Of a stretch of 46,301 nucleotides of DNA, positions 33,375 to 42,684 are shown piece by piece. This stretch comes from Symbiodinium natans (taxonomy: Eukaryota; Sar; Dinophyceae; Suessiales; Symbiodiniaceae). The notes under the pieces are model-generated. The model was not told where the DNA came from. It did not search any database and was given only the letters and a program-made list of their open reading frames with translations. Location of the stretch: assembly GCA_905221605.1 (NCBI GenBank), contig CAJNDS010000974.1, positions 1 through 46,301 on the forward strand, written 5' to 3'. The translations under genes and the position numbers were made by a program. Every line of letters begins with the position of its first letter. Within the stretch, counting starts at the first letter, position 1.

Positions 33375-33482
33375 ACAAAGTCCTGAGGCCAGCAAGTCCT
33401 GGAGCTGTAGTGCAATTGCTGAGCGAGTACTGTCTGTCGCGTAGCAAGTTTCACAACCAGCCTGCCGTGTCACCAAACCTGG
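33375..33482. other. Unique flank grading into the 180-bp repeat
   Basis: A short stretch with a degenerate half-unit of the following minisatellite (GTACTGTCTG, TTCACAACCAGCCTGC). No gene is seen. Confidence 0.5.
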
Positions 33483-34411
33483 TGCTAAGGACGCAGTTAC
33501 TGTGCTTAGATTCCCAGTACCGTCTGCCGGGAGGCAGGCGGGAAGAGATTCGCAGCCAGTCTGCTGTGCTTAGATTCTCAGTACCTTCTGCCGGGAGGCA
33601 GATGGGAAGCGTTTCGCAGCCAGCCGCACCAGCAGAAGAATGGCCAAAACACAGCTGACCTCGTGCTAGGATGCAATTGCTGAGCTTAGATTCCTAGTAC
33701 CGTCTGCCGGGAGGCAGGCGGGAAGAGATTCGCAGCCAGCCTGCTGTGCTTAGATTCGCAGTACCTTCTGCCGGGAGGCAGATGGGAAGCGTTTCGCAGC
33801 CAGCCGCACCAGCAGAAGAATGGCCAAAAGACAGCTGACCTCGTGCTAGGATGCAATTGCTGAGCTTAGATTCCTAGTACTGTCTGCCGGGAGGCAGGCG
33901 AGAAGAGATTCGCAGCCAGCCTGCTGTGCTTAGATTCTCAGTACCTTCTGCCGGGAGGCAGATGGGAAGCGTTTCGCAGCCAGCCGCACCAGCAGAAGAA
34001 TGGCCAAAAGACAGCTGACCTCGTGCTAGGATGCAATTGCTGAGCTTAGATTCCCAGTACCGTCTGCCGGGAGGCAGACGAGAAGAGATTCGCAGCCAGC
34101 CTGCTGCGCTTAGATTCCCAGTACCTTCTGCCGGGAGGCAGATGGGAAGCGTTTCGCAGCCAGCCGCACCAGCAGAAGAATGGCCAAAAGACAGCTGACC
34201 TCGTGCTAGGATGCAATCGCTGAGCTTAGATTCCTAGTACTGTCTGCCGGGAGGCAGGCGGGAAGAGATTCGCAGCCAGCCTGCTGCGCTTAGATTCTCA
34301 GCACCTTCTGCCGGGAGGCAGGTGGGAAGCGTTTCACAGCCAGCCGCACCAGCCAGAACAATGGCCAGAAGCCACCAGGCATGGTGCTAGGATGCAATTT
34401 CTGAGCCTAGA
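33483..34411 (+). repeat. 180-bp minisatellite, five units plus a partial
   Basis: GTGCTAGG-type starts lie at 33483, 33663, 33843, 34023, 34203 and 34383, exactly 180 bp apart. Each unit contains two related halves of about 65 bp with CTTAGATTC, AGTACC, CTGCC-GGGA-GGCAG and TTCGCAGCCAGCC. The CTGCC/GGCAG inverted repeat gives about ten regularly spaced small hairpins. The array stops just before the next open frame. Confidence 0.95.
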
Positions 34412-34414
34412 TTG

Positions 34415-35500
34415 ATGCAGGACGTGAAATCGACGCGAAAAAGTCTGCATTCCTTGCAGCTCTGCCACGCAAGCAAAAAGTTTGAGTGCAGCCACCCGAG
34501 AGCCGCTCACAAAATGCGTTTCACAGAATGGCTACATCGCTGTCAGCTCGCTGCACTGAAAAAGGAGCAAAAGAGCAATGCGAGTGCTGGATTGACCTCG
34601 AAACGTGAAGAAAACACAATCACGAAACAAAAAAGTGTCAGAGCTCCAGTCGTGCCACAGCGATCGAGTCATGTTGCTGCAGTAGCTTTTTCCCCAAACA
34701 CAGCCGCCGTGCGCTTGGGCCCAAAATCAAGAATCAAGTTTAGGACCGTGCCCCCACTTCCACCTGGACAACCATCTCCAAGCGCAAACCTCAGTTGGTC
34801 GCTCTCTTCCAGTCGTTCAAGGCACGCGTGCTGGCTTTTCCTCAGGTCGACTGGTGCGACGGCCATGTCCGAATCTATGGAAGAGGACCACTCCATTCAG
34901 GCTTCCGAACAGGATGACTACCAGGAACAAATCAAGGAGTACGAGCTCGAGCAGGCCATGCTGGAAGCAGAATTTGTCATGCACGAGATGGCCAGGTGGG
35001 AGTCAGACCCGATCGAAAAAGCAATCATGATGCAAGACGCGCAGGACCAGAAAATGTTCCAGCAAGAAATGGAACTGGAGAAGCGGATGGCAAAGATGCA
35101 AGTGCAGTACCGAAACATGGACGGACAGATGCTGCACTGCTCGAGGCCATGCCCCATCGTACCAGAACGTTTCGGCTCGTATCGAGAGGCAGAACTAGCA
35201 GAACTGCACGCAAGAAACAACAACGAGTCGGACGTGACGCTTTCCCTACAGGAGCTGCGTTCAAGAAGAAAACGCGCAGGAAAACCCACTCCAGCACAAT
35301 TTCTTGAGAACCGCCCTCCAAGGGAAGTGCTTCTACACGACCTGGACGCTTCTCATGTGGGCCCAATATGCTTGGAAACGACCAAGCTAGTTTGTGGCAG
35401 CGACCTGATCACCGACGCTTGGGCTTGGCTCGACCTGCTGAGTAGAGCCGATGACAATGACGTCGTCTGTGTGCAAATCGTTTTCAGCACGCAAATTTGA
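34415..35500 (+). CDS. Hypothetical acidic coiled-coil-like protein
   Basis: No family was recognised. The frame is open from ATG 34415 for 361 codons. The part that looks most protein-like starts at the in-frame ATG 34865 (MSESMEEDHS), giving 211 residues. It begins with a Glu/Gln-rich, probably alpha-helical stretch (EQIKEYELEQAMLEAEF, then MFQQEMELEKRMAKMQVQYR) and continues with a mixed segment (LQELRSRRKRAGKPTPAQF). Upstream of 34865, CTGGCTTTTCCTCAG ends at 34845 before a G and could be a trans-splice or intron acceptor, which favours the shorter form; the earlier part is Ser/Pro-rich and less convincing. The gene lies between the 180-bp minisatellite and the Helitron-type gene on the same strand, 259 bp upstream of it, so it could be a second gene of the same element. 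No catalytic motif or membrane segment is evident. Confidence 0.45.
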   Translation: MQDVKSTRKSLHSLQLCHASKKFECSHPRAAHKMRFTEWLHRCQLAALKKEQKSNASAGLTSKREENTITKQKSVRAPVVPQRSSHVAAVAFSPNTAAVRLGPKSRIKFRTVPPLPPGQPSPSANLSWSLSSSRSRHACWLFLRSTGATAMSESMEEDHSIQASEQDDYQEQIKEYELEQAMLEAEFVMHEMARWESDPIEKAIMMQDAQDQKMFQQEMELEKRMAKMQVQYRNMDGQMLHCSRPCPIVPERFGSYREAELAELHARNNNESDVTLSLQELRSRRKRAGKPTPAQFLENRPPREVLLHDLDASHVGPICLETTKLVCGSDLITDAWAWLDLLSRADDNDVVCVQIVFSTQI

Positions 35501-35759
35501 TCCGTTGTACAGGCTGAGCGTGAAAAACGCCGTCTGACTGCCGAGTCACTGCTCCAAACAAACGTGGAAGAAAACCATATCTGCACATATCAGGGCTCCT
35601 GCTGAGCAATGGCAGACACACACTTAGCTTCTGCTGCGAAATCTTGCAACCTCCGTTGATCCGTTGTTGAACTTTTACAGCCTCCGCGAAGCTTGTGTTT
35701 GTCAACGACTTGCACTGTAGACTGTAGACTGGTTCGGATTCAGCCGTTTAGCATTAGCC
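35501..35759 (+). other. Gap between the two ORFs; probable 5' leader of the large gene
   Basis: No ORF of note. Several pyrimidine-AG sites occur before the ATG (AACTTTTACAG near 35680, TTCGGATTCAG near 35740) that could accept a spliced leader. No relic spliced-leader sequence was recognised. Confidence 0.4.
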
Positions 35760-38700
35760 ATGGCACCCTGCCAGCGATGCGGCGTGGGAAACAGGAGTGG
35801 ACGAGGACAGGGATGGTGCAGCAACCCACAATGCCGCCAAGCCGAACAGGAAGAGCGGTTAGCCCAGCAGAGCGCAGAGAAAAGAGCTCGACAGCAAGAG
35901 CGAGCAGCGCAAGGAGCAGGCAGCCGTGGACCTGTTTCTATCACAATGAGCACGCGAGGAAAGAAGCGTGAGCTGCAGGCCAAGACGGTGGAGGAGGGAG
36001 TGGGCAGCCGTGGACCCATGCCTGGCTCAGGGGGACGCCCAGAAGAAGCAGAAAGTGAGCGGACACAGAGGCGTGAGCTGCAGGCCGAGAGGGCCAAGGA
36101 GGGACTGGGCAGCCGTGGACCCATGCCTGGCTCAGGGGGACGCCCAGAAGAAGAAGAAAGTGAACGGACACAGAGGCGTGAGCTGCAGGCCGAGAGGGCC
36201 AAGGAGGGAGTGGGCAGCCGTGGGCCCAAGCCTGAGGAAGAGAGCCATCGAACACACAGGCGTGAGCTGCAGGCTGAGAGGGCAGAGGAGGGAGTGGGCA
36301 GCCGTGGACCCAAGCCTGAGGAAGACAGCTATCGAACACACAGGCGTGAGCTGCAGGCTGAGAGGGCAGAGGAGGGAGTGGGCAGCCGTGGACCCATGCC
36401 TGGCTCAGGGGGACGCCCAGAAGAAGAAGAAAGTGAACGGACACAGAGGCGTGAGCTGCAGGCCGAGAGGGCAGAGGAGGGAGTGGGCAGCCGTGGACCC
36501 ATGCCTGGCTCAGGGGGACGCCCAGAAGAAGAAGAAAGTGAACGGACACAGAGGCGTGAGCTGCAGGCCGAGAGGGCCAAGGATGGAGTGAGCAGCCGTG
36601 GGCCCAAGCCTGAGCAAGAGAGCTATCGAACACACAGGCGTGAGCTGCAGGCTGAGAGGGCCGAGGAGGGAGTGGGCAGCCGTGGACCCAAGCCTGAGGA
36701 AGACAGCTATCGAACACACAGGCGTGAGCTGCAGGCCGAGAGGGCCGAGGAGGGCATGGGTAGCCGCGGGCCAAAGCCTGTTGCAACAGAGCTCCAGCAG
36801 CAAGGCTATCCCTTTCCAGACGAGGATGTGCTGAGTCCCGAACGTGCACAGGCCGACTACCGTGCCTTCACTCGAAGCTGGGGAAGGTTCGGATTGTCCA
36901 GGATATGTGAGGAATGCCGAATCTTCACGACAGGCAAGTACTGCAGACCGGCCAAATCGACAGGAAAGATGTTGTGCAAGAATTGTCGAGAAAAGACTGC
37001 CAAGATCCTTTTGCCGATCCTGCCACCCATCCCCGAGGCGCTCCAGCATCTCCAGCCTATCGAGCAGCACCTGATCGCCATGGCCCGAATCTCCCAAGTG
37101 TTGCTCGACAAGCTACCTTCGGGCGGCCCAAGCGCTCAATGGGGCCGAATGTATGCAGTGCTGGTGGACGACCCCTTCATCTGCGATGTCCTGGAAGGAG
37201 CCACACTTGAGGAAGACGGCACCGTCCTGGTGGAAGGAGTGCAGGGCAAGACCGCTTCCCCAGCTCGTCTCGACTGCTTACACAAGGCCTTGCAAGAGCT
37301 GAAAACGCAGCACCGCCTCTACCAGGCAAACCCGGCAGTGGACAGAGCCTTGACAAGAATGGAAAGCATCCTGGCTGGAAAAGCGCAGCCATGCACAAGC
37401 GCAGCAGCAATGACAGCCCACGAAACCTCCCAAGAGCGCCAAACGGGGGAGTCCGGTGGCTCACACTCCTCGGCCTTGGGGGGCGAAGCGCAACACTCGG
37501 AAGACGCAGCGGCCTCTGTTGAAACGATGGAAGAGAAGGAAGACAAGCTGCAGATGACGTACCTGATCCCCAAAGAGCTGAAAACGCCCAGAGCGGAAAC
37601 CGTGGAGCTGCAGAAAGCCCGGGGCACGGCGGAGCTCACGGACGACATGGACGTGAAGTTCTTCCCACATCTATTTTCCACGGGCACAGGCGGATGGCAG
37701 AATGGATATGGCAGCTTCTCCCAGTACGCTCGCAAGCGTCTTCTCGGCTCGGACCCGCGTTTCGAGTCATCACCGGCCTACATCATGTGGCTTCTCGAAA
37801 TGCACCTGAAGAAGCGTCTCTCCGGCAACATCAATGTGAGGATCGGCAACCAGCAGGCTCCAGGTGGGAAGACCAAATACCAAGAGGGCAAAGGTCAGGT
37901 GTTTACAGCCCTGAGGGACATCCCCGGCACCAGCTCATACGTCTACGCAAAGAAGAACGTTGCGCTGAACATGTATGAGCAACTGGGAGTGCCCAAGTTT
38001 TTCATGACGCTCTCCTGTCATGCCCGGCAACCCGACATCCTGATCGCAGTCATCACAGCCCGGCTCCTACGGCTGCATCCTGAGAGGCCGCCGGAAGAGT
38101 TTGAGCGCCAAGCCGCGGAGATACTGCAGCGCTATCAAGCCGACGTGAAGTTCACGTGGGACGGCCTGTCACCAAACCAGCTCTGCAATCAGCACCCTGC
38201 CATCGTAGCGCGACAGTTCATGCACCAGCTGACCCAGTTGATGTATTGGCTATCTGCCGAGCACGACGCCAAGACCCACCTTCACGAGGATGCAGATGCC
38301 GAGGATGAGCCGGAGAGAACGCCACACAAAGCAGAGGATGATTTCGTCCAGGCGCCAGCTACAGACTCTGCAGGCCAGCACCGCGGGGTCCGCAAGGAGC
38401 GCCCGCCGTTCAAGGTCGTGGATTACCTCATCCGCATCGAGTGGCAAAAGAGGGGCTATCCGCATGCTCACATCCTGCTCTGGGTGCTGGAATGGGAGAA
38501 GCCCAACCAAAAGGCGAAGGTCCCTTCCGAAAACGAGGAGACAGAAGCAAAGCCGCAAGGTCCCGACTGGTCGGATGAGGAGGCCATGGACAATTTCACC
38601 CCCACGTGTGCTGAGGACTGGAGCGACAAGTACATCGTCACCAAAAGTCCGGGCAGCTGGCGCAAGTCCACGAAAGTTTCGTCCCGGGACAAGGAGCTCA

Positions 38701-41700
38701 ACGCAAAACTGGCCGAATTCCTGGTGCACAAGCACACCGAATATTGCGGCATCAAGACGGACGGCGCTTGCCGTTTTGGATTTCCGCACGGCCCAGAAGA
38801 GCGGACCAGGCGCAGAAGCTCTCAGGAGAAGTACGCCAATAGCCGCTGGAAAAGCAGCCTCGCCACGAGACGGGTAGAGTCCGACAAGATGATGGGCCAG
38901 TACAACATCAAGATCCTCCGGCGGTGGCGGGCCAGCATGGACCTCCAAGTGATCTGCGAGTTGACAAGCGCCAGCCGCTACATTCTCGGCTACGCTTTGA
39001 AATCGGAGCAGGACCAGGAGGCGCAGCGGCGCATGGAGAGGATCGTTGCCAGCCTTACCTCCAGCAACGCAGATGGCGCCGGCCTCGGTAACCAGCAGAT
39101 CTACAAGGCCGCGCACGCAGCGCTGCAGGGCAGGACCACATCCACTTTTGAAGCGTGCCACCTGCTGTTGGGATTCCCCATCGTCGAGTTCTCCAGAGAC
39201 AACGAATGGATCCAAGTGGGACCTCCCGAGACGTGGACCCTGTCGGTGCCCAAGTCCGAGGAGAGCAGGGCCCTGCAACGACCGGACAGCTATCGTCGCA
39301 GCAAGCTGGATCGAGATGGATACATGCCCGCGGCGCAACGCTGGTACCGAGAGATGCAGAAGGCCTTCAGCGAGCAAGAGGTGGAAATTCCCGTGGAAGG
39401 TGGCATGCCCACGACGTGTCAATTCCGGGACGTGAACTTCCTGGACTTTTGCGCGGCCTTCAAGTACATTGGTGTAGATTTCCCGCAGCCACGGAAGCGC
39501 CCGGCCATAGTGGCCTACCGCAATTTCAGCCCCGACCAGGAGCCAGAAGCCTTTTACTACTCCAGACTGATGCTGTACACTGTGTGGAAAGATCCGGGAG
39601 ATTGGCTGCGAGACGAGGACAATGGCAGTCACGCTGCAGCCTTTCGGCGCCTCGCCCAGGATGTCGGTGGCCACCCAGACTTCCTCCGGTCGAAGTGCTT
39701 CCCACAAATGGACGGAACCGTGAACGCTGCTCGGAAGTTGCAGGCCGTCCAAGCCGCCATGTACATGAGAGCACGGATGCATCCGGCACACTTGCGGGAT
39801 GGCTGGGCCAATAGCAAGGTGGCCCAAGACAACTACGAGGACTCTTTGAAGATTCTCGAGGCACTGAAGGAGCGGCACGGGGACGACATAGACTTCGTGG
39901 CGCCAGACCACGTGCCAACAGGCGCGCCTGGCGACGCCTTCGCGCCGGTTGAGGAAGGCGAGGAATCCTTCGACCTGCTCACTGTGCAAAACCCGAGCCC
40001 AACAACAGAGCACCAATGCCGAGCCATGAAGTACATCATCCACTCCGCCTTGAAGCCAACCTCCAAGGATGCTCATGATCCCGATCGCCTCCACATGCTG
40101 TTGCATGGGCCAGGTGGTTGCGGCAAGTCTGTCGTGGTGCGGGCCGCGGCCCACATGATCCGACAGAGCGGCGTCGGGGTGATCATCGCGGCGCCCACTG
40201 GAGTGGCTGCCTGGAACATCAACGGGGTCACTCTGCACTCTTGCTGCCTGCTGCCCGTCGTCAACAAAAGCTATGGCAAAGCGTGCGACCTGCCGCTGCC
40301 AAGCGGCCCGCAGCTTGCAGCGCTCCGGAACATCTGGAAGCTGGTCTCGGTGCTCTTTGTGGACGAAATGAGTTTCATTTCCTCATACATGCTTGAGCGC
40401 CTCGATCAGCATCTCCGTCTGGCCAAAGATGTACCCTACATTCCGTTCGGAGGCGTGCACCTTGTCCTGTCCGGGGACCTGTATCAGTTGCCACCACCAG
40501 GAGGCTTGCCCTCCTTCGCCAGTCATTTGTGGCTGCTGTTTCAACTCTGCGAGCTCGAGGGGAACCAGCGTGCTTCAGAAGATCCCAGATGGGCAGCCCT
40601 GTTGGCGCGAGTTCGCGTTGGAAAGTGGACGGAGCAAGACATTCAGGAGCTGCGCGGCATGGAGGTCAAGAAGAACGACAGTAGGCAGCCCGCTCCCAAG
40701 GCAGTGTTTCTGTACCCCACTCGCCGTGCGGTCGCAGAAAGCAATCGCTGCTACATTGAGGAGCACATCGCAAAGACTGGCGCAAAGCTTTATGAGTGCC
40801 CGGCACTGGACACCAACTTCAAGACCGGCGCACCGCTGCCCACGGAAGTGGTCTGGGCCGACCCAGAGAACACAGGTGGCTTGGAGGCGTTGCTGAAGGT
40901 CGCGGTCGGCGTCCGAGTCATGCTCAGGCATAACATCGACGTGCAGGACGGCCTGGTGAACGGAGCCTGCGGCTTCGTGGAACAAATTGACGCGGACGAG
41001 GAAACTGGAGAGGTTGAGGACATTTGGGTCGCTTTCGAGAAGAAGGCAGGGGCCAAGTGGTGCGCAGAGAACGAGACCAGCTTCGTCGCCGTCTCACGAC
41101 GATCGGCCACTTATCTAGACATGGACGGAAGCAAGGCGTCGAGACTCCAATTTCCTCTCGTTCTTGCGAAAGCCACCTCCATCCACAAAAGCCAAGCGGC
41201 CACCCTGCGCGATGGTGCCCACTCCCGTCTGGATGCCACTTGCAGTCAAGAGGGTCAGGCCTACGTAGCTTTGAGCCGCTGCCCAGAGCAAGCCCTCTGC
41301 ACCTTCGAGCTCTTCAATCCAAAAGCGCTGCGCTACAATGCCAACGCGGAATGGGCGTTGACCAAGCTAAAGGCTCAGCAAGCCGGCCGAGATGGCCCGG
41401 AGCTGTGGAAGGATCTCTTTCGACCGCCAGAGAGCAAGAACTTTTACGAAACGCAGCTGGCCAACATGGGCGCTCCAGATTGGTCGCGACTGAGGAAGCT
41501 CCAGGAGCAAGAGGGCGAGGTACCTTGGCGCTGCCCGAAATGTGGTCAGGAGGCACCAGATACCAAAGAGGCCAAGAAGCAGCACCGGCAGAAGTGCCCC
41601 GCCAAACCCACGCCTAAAGCCAACGCCCAAAGCAAGCGGCAACCCAAGGCCAAGGCAAAAACCCAAGCCACAACCAGCGCAAAGGCGAAGAGCAAAGGCA

Positions 41701-42299
41701 AGCGCGAGGGCAAGGGAAATGCGAAGAGCACCGGCAAGCGGGCGGCAGCCGAATCCCAATCTAGCGCTACGCCAGCCAAGGTTCCACGGACGAGCAGTCA
41801 GCCCGCAGCCCCGGCACCATGCCCGCAAGGCAACCTCCCATATTTCGAGCGCCAAGAACGTGCTCTCTGTGGCATCCACGCGTTGAATCACGTTTTAGGC
41901 GAGGCCTTCTTCACCGAGACCGACATGGAGGAGGCCGTGCAGATCCTTCTCCAAGAAGGTGGCGAAGAACGGGGTGAACAGGCGCAAGACCACATGGCCG
42001 CAGATGGCTACTACTCCTCCGAAGTACTGGCTCAGGTCATTCAATCCAAGGCCCTGGCTGTCCATGACCGTGTTCGATGGGAGATGGTGCTGCAGCCCGT
42101 CACGACCAAGCACGAACTAGAAGCAGCCATGGGCCTGGTGCAGAACCGGGACAATGCTCACTGGGTGGCCTACCGCTTCTTCAATGACACAATCTTCCGT
42201 CTGGATTCCTTGGCACGCACTCCGGAGCAACTGACAGACCAAGCCTTCTTGCAAGAGCTCCGACGATTTCCCAGCACGTTCGCAATCCGAGAAGTATAG
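35760..42299 (+). CDS. Helitron-type Rep-helicase protein with C-terminal Josephin-like protease domain
   Basis: An intronless 2179-residue protein, probably the replicase of an autonomous Helitron-family (rolling-circle) transposon. Visible in order: C4-like motif CQRC/CSNPQC (residues 4-25); nine charged repeats (70-348); a cysteine region CEEC (383-386) and CKNC (406-409) followed by IEQHLIAMARI, as in DUF6570 of Helitron proteins; Helitron Rep from FFPHLFSTG (about 632), FFMTLSCHARQPDI, HUH motif GYPHAHILLW (H902, H904), CRFGFPH, and two tyrosines in RYILGYALK (Y1074, Y1078). The PIF1 helicase follows: GPGGCGKS (K1456), APTGVAAW, FVDEMSF (D1535, E1536), SGDLYQLPP (D1573), HKSQAATL (about 1809) and GQAYVALSR. 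A CPKC zinc finger begins at C1925, then a Lys/Ala linker. The last 150 residues match Josephin: Q2032, C2037 in LCGIHALNH, H2134 in AHWVAYRF, D2149 in RLDSL. All key nuclease and ATPase residues are present, so the protein looks functional. The ATG at 35760 is the first in frame. Confidence 0.9.
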   Translation: MAPCQRCGVGNRSGRGQGWCSNPQCRQAEQEERLAQQSAEKRARQQERAAQGAGSRGPVSITMSTRGKKRELQAKTVEEGVGSRGPMPGSGGRPEEAESERTQRRELQAERAKEGLGSRGPMPGSGGRPEEEESERTQRRELQAERAKEGVGSRGPKPEEESHRTHRRELQAERAEEGVGSRGPKPEEDSYRTHRRELQAERAEEGVGSRGPMPGSGGRPEEEESERTQRRELQAERAEEGVGSRGPMPGSGGRPEEEESERTQRRELQAERAKDGVSSRGPKPEQESYRTHRRELQAERAEEGVGSRGPKPEEDSYRTHRRELQAERAEEGMGSRGPKPVATELQQQGYPFPDEDVLSPERAQADYRAFTRSWGRFGLSRICEECRIFTTGKYCRPAKSTGKMLCKNCREKTAKILLPILPPIPEALQHLQPIEQHLIAMARISQVLLDKLPSGGPSAQWGRMYAVLVDDPFICDVLEGATLEEDGTVLVEGVQGKTASPARLDCLHKALQELKTQHRLYQANPAVDRALTRMESILAGKAQPCTSAAAMTAHETSQERQTGESGGSHSSALGGEAQHSEDAAASVETMEEKEDKLQMTYLIPKELKTPRAETVELQKARGTAELTDDMDVKFFPHLFSTGTGGWQNGYGSFSQYARKRLLGSDPRFESSPAYIMWLLEMHLKKRLSGNINVRIGNQQAPGGKTKYQEGKGQVFTALRDIPGTSSYVYAKKNVALNMYEQLGVPKFFMTLSCHARQPDILIAVITARLLRLHPERPPEEFERQAAEILQRYQADVKFTWDGLSPNQLCNQHPAIVARQFMHQLTQLMYWLSAEHDAKTHLHEDADAEDEPERTPHKAEDDFVQAPATDSAGQHRGVRKERPPFKVVDYLIRIEWQKRGYPHAHILLWVLEWEKPNQKAKVPSENEETEAKPQGPDWSDEEAMDNFTPTCAEDWSDKYIVTKSPGSWRKSTKVSSRDKELNAKLAEFLVHKHTEYCGIKTDGACRFGFPHGPEERTRRRSSQEKYANSRWKSSLATRRVESDKMMGQYNIKILRRWRASMDLQVICELTSASRYILGYALKSEQDQEAQRRMERIVASLTSSNADGAGLGNQQIYKAAHAALQGRTTSTFEACHLLLGFPIVEFSRDNEWIQVGPPETWTLSVPKSEESRALQRPDSYRRSKLDRDGYMPAAQRWYREMQKAFSEQEVEIPVEGGMPTTCQFRDVNFLDFCAAFKYIGVDFPQPRKRPAIVAYRNFSPDQEPEAFYYSRLMLYTVWKDPGDWLRDEDNGSHAAAFRRLAQDVGGHPDFLRSKCFPQMDGTVNAARKLQAVQAAMYMRARMHPAHLRDGWANSKVAQDNYEDSLKILEALKERHGDDIDFVAPDHVPTGAPGDAFAPVEEGEESFDLLTVQNPSPTTEHQCRAMKYIIHSALKPTSKDAHDPDRLHMLLHGPGGCGKSVVVRAAAHMIRQSGVGVIIAAPTGVAAWNINGVTLHSCCLLPVVNKSYGKACDLPLPSGPQLAALRNIWKLVSVLFVDEMSFISSYMLERLDQHLRLAKDVPYIPFGGVHLVLSGDLYQLPPPGGLPSFASHLWLLFQLCELEGNQRASEDPRWAALLARVRVGKWTEQDIQELRGMEVKKNDSRQPAPKAVFLYPTRRAVAESNRCYIEEHIAKTGAKLYECPALDTNFKTGAPLPTEVVWADPENTGGLEALLKVAVGVRVMLRHNIDVQDGLVNGACGFVEQIDADEETGEVEDIWVAFEKKAGAKWCAENETSFVAVSRRSATYLDMDGSKASRLQFPLVLAKATSIHKSQAATLRDGAHSRLDATCSQEGQAYVALSRCPEQALCTFELFNPKALRYNANAEWALTKLKAQQAGRDGPELWKDLFRPPESKNFYETQLANMGAPDWSRLRKLQEQEGEVPWRCPKCGQEAPDTKEAKKQHRQKCPAKPTPKANAQSKRQPKAKAKTQATTSAKAKSKGKREGKGNAKSTGKRAAAESQSSATPAKVPRTSSQPAAPAPCPQGNLPYFERQERALCGIHALNHVLGEAFFTETDMEEAVQILLQEGGEERGEQAQDHMAADGYYSSEVLAQVIQSKALAVHDRVRWEMVLQPVTTKHELEAAMGLVQNRDNAHWVAYRFFNDTIFRLDSLARTPEQLTDQAFLQELRRFPSTFAIREV
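35967..36803 (+). repeat. In-frame repeats of 105 and 84 bp in the Helitron-type gene
   Basis: Nine units start RELQAERA and contain SRGP. Four long units have 35 residues and the others 28, in the order long, long, short, short, long, long, short, short, and a final short-type unit. The long form carries a seven-residue insert (MPGSGGR region). All changes keep the frame, which argues that the protein is or recently was expressed. The region is highly charged and probably disordered or helical. Confidence 0.9.
41836..42296 (+). other. Josephin-like cysteine protease domain coding segment
   Basis: Josephin domains (ataxin-3 type) are deubiquitinating cysteine proteases. Here Gln is five residues before the nucleophile Cys, a His follows at Cys+3, the catalytic His lies 97 residues after Cys, and Asp lies 15 residues after that His. 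In ataxin-3 the corresponding values are 5, 3, 105 and 15, with Asn in the last position. The spacing and the flanking HW and L-D/N-SL motifs make the family assignment good; activity on ubiquitin is inferred. Confidence 0.8.
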
Positions 42300-42684
42300 G
42301 CTGGCAGGGCGCAAGGGTTCAAAGCATGCAACACAGTAATTAATACGAAAGCAGCAACACGTGTGCCAACCGCACTCTGCCAGGCTCCGCAGCTGCACTT
42401 CGTGTTTCACCACACGTGTACATATTCAATCTCGGAGCCTCGAACATCCAGACTGCCAGCGTGCGCCAGCTGCGGAATGAAAAAGCAGGCAAGCCGTTTT
42501 GCAGAGCACTTCCATGCAAGCTTCCTAAAGCCGAAAGTTTACTACCACGGGCTCTTGGCAACAAACCTTGCACAACTGACCTGTCGTCTTGGCTCAAAAA
42601 GAAGCGAGTCACACGTTCCAAGCAGCCAAAGACTTTTGGAGCACCCACAATTGCGAGACTGCCCAGAAAAGAACCGCCAACTGA
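42300..42684. other. 3' flank of the large gene, no gene recognised
   Basis: Short open frames exist on both strands, but none shows a domain and the 42363-42785 plus-strand frame mixes unrelated sequence with the relic described next. Helitron termini (a CTRR end after a hairpin) were looked for here and could not be assigned. Confidence 0.4.

Noticed and set aside
38250-40238. 662-codon minus-strand ORF
   Set aside because: It is antisense to the Rep-helicase gene, where GC-rich codon use on the plus strand keeps the opposite frame open. No domain is recognisable.
42580-42602. Relic dinoflagellate spliced leader (TTGGCTCAA)
   Set aside because: Only about nine bases agree with the conserved end of the leader. 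The rest does not match and it is not placed before an ORF start.
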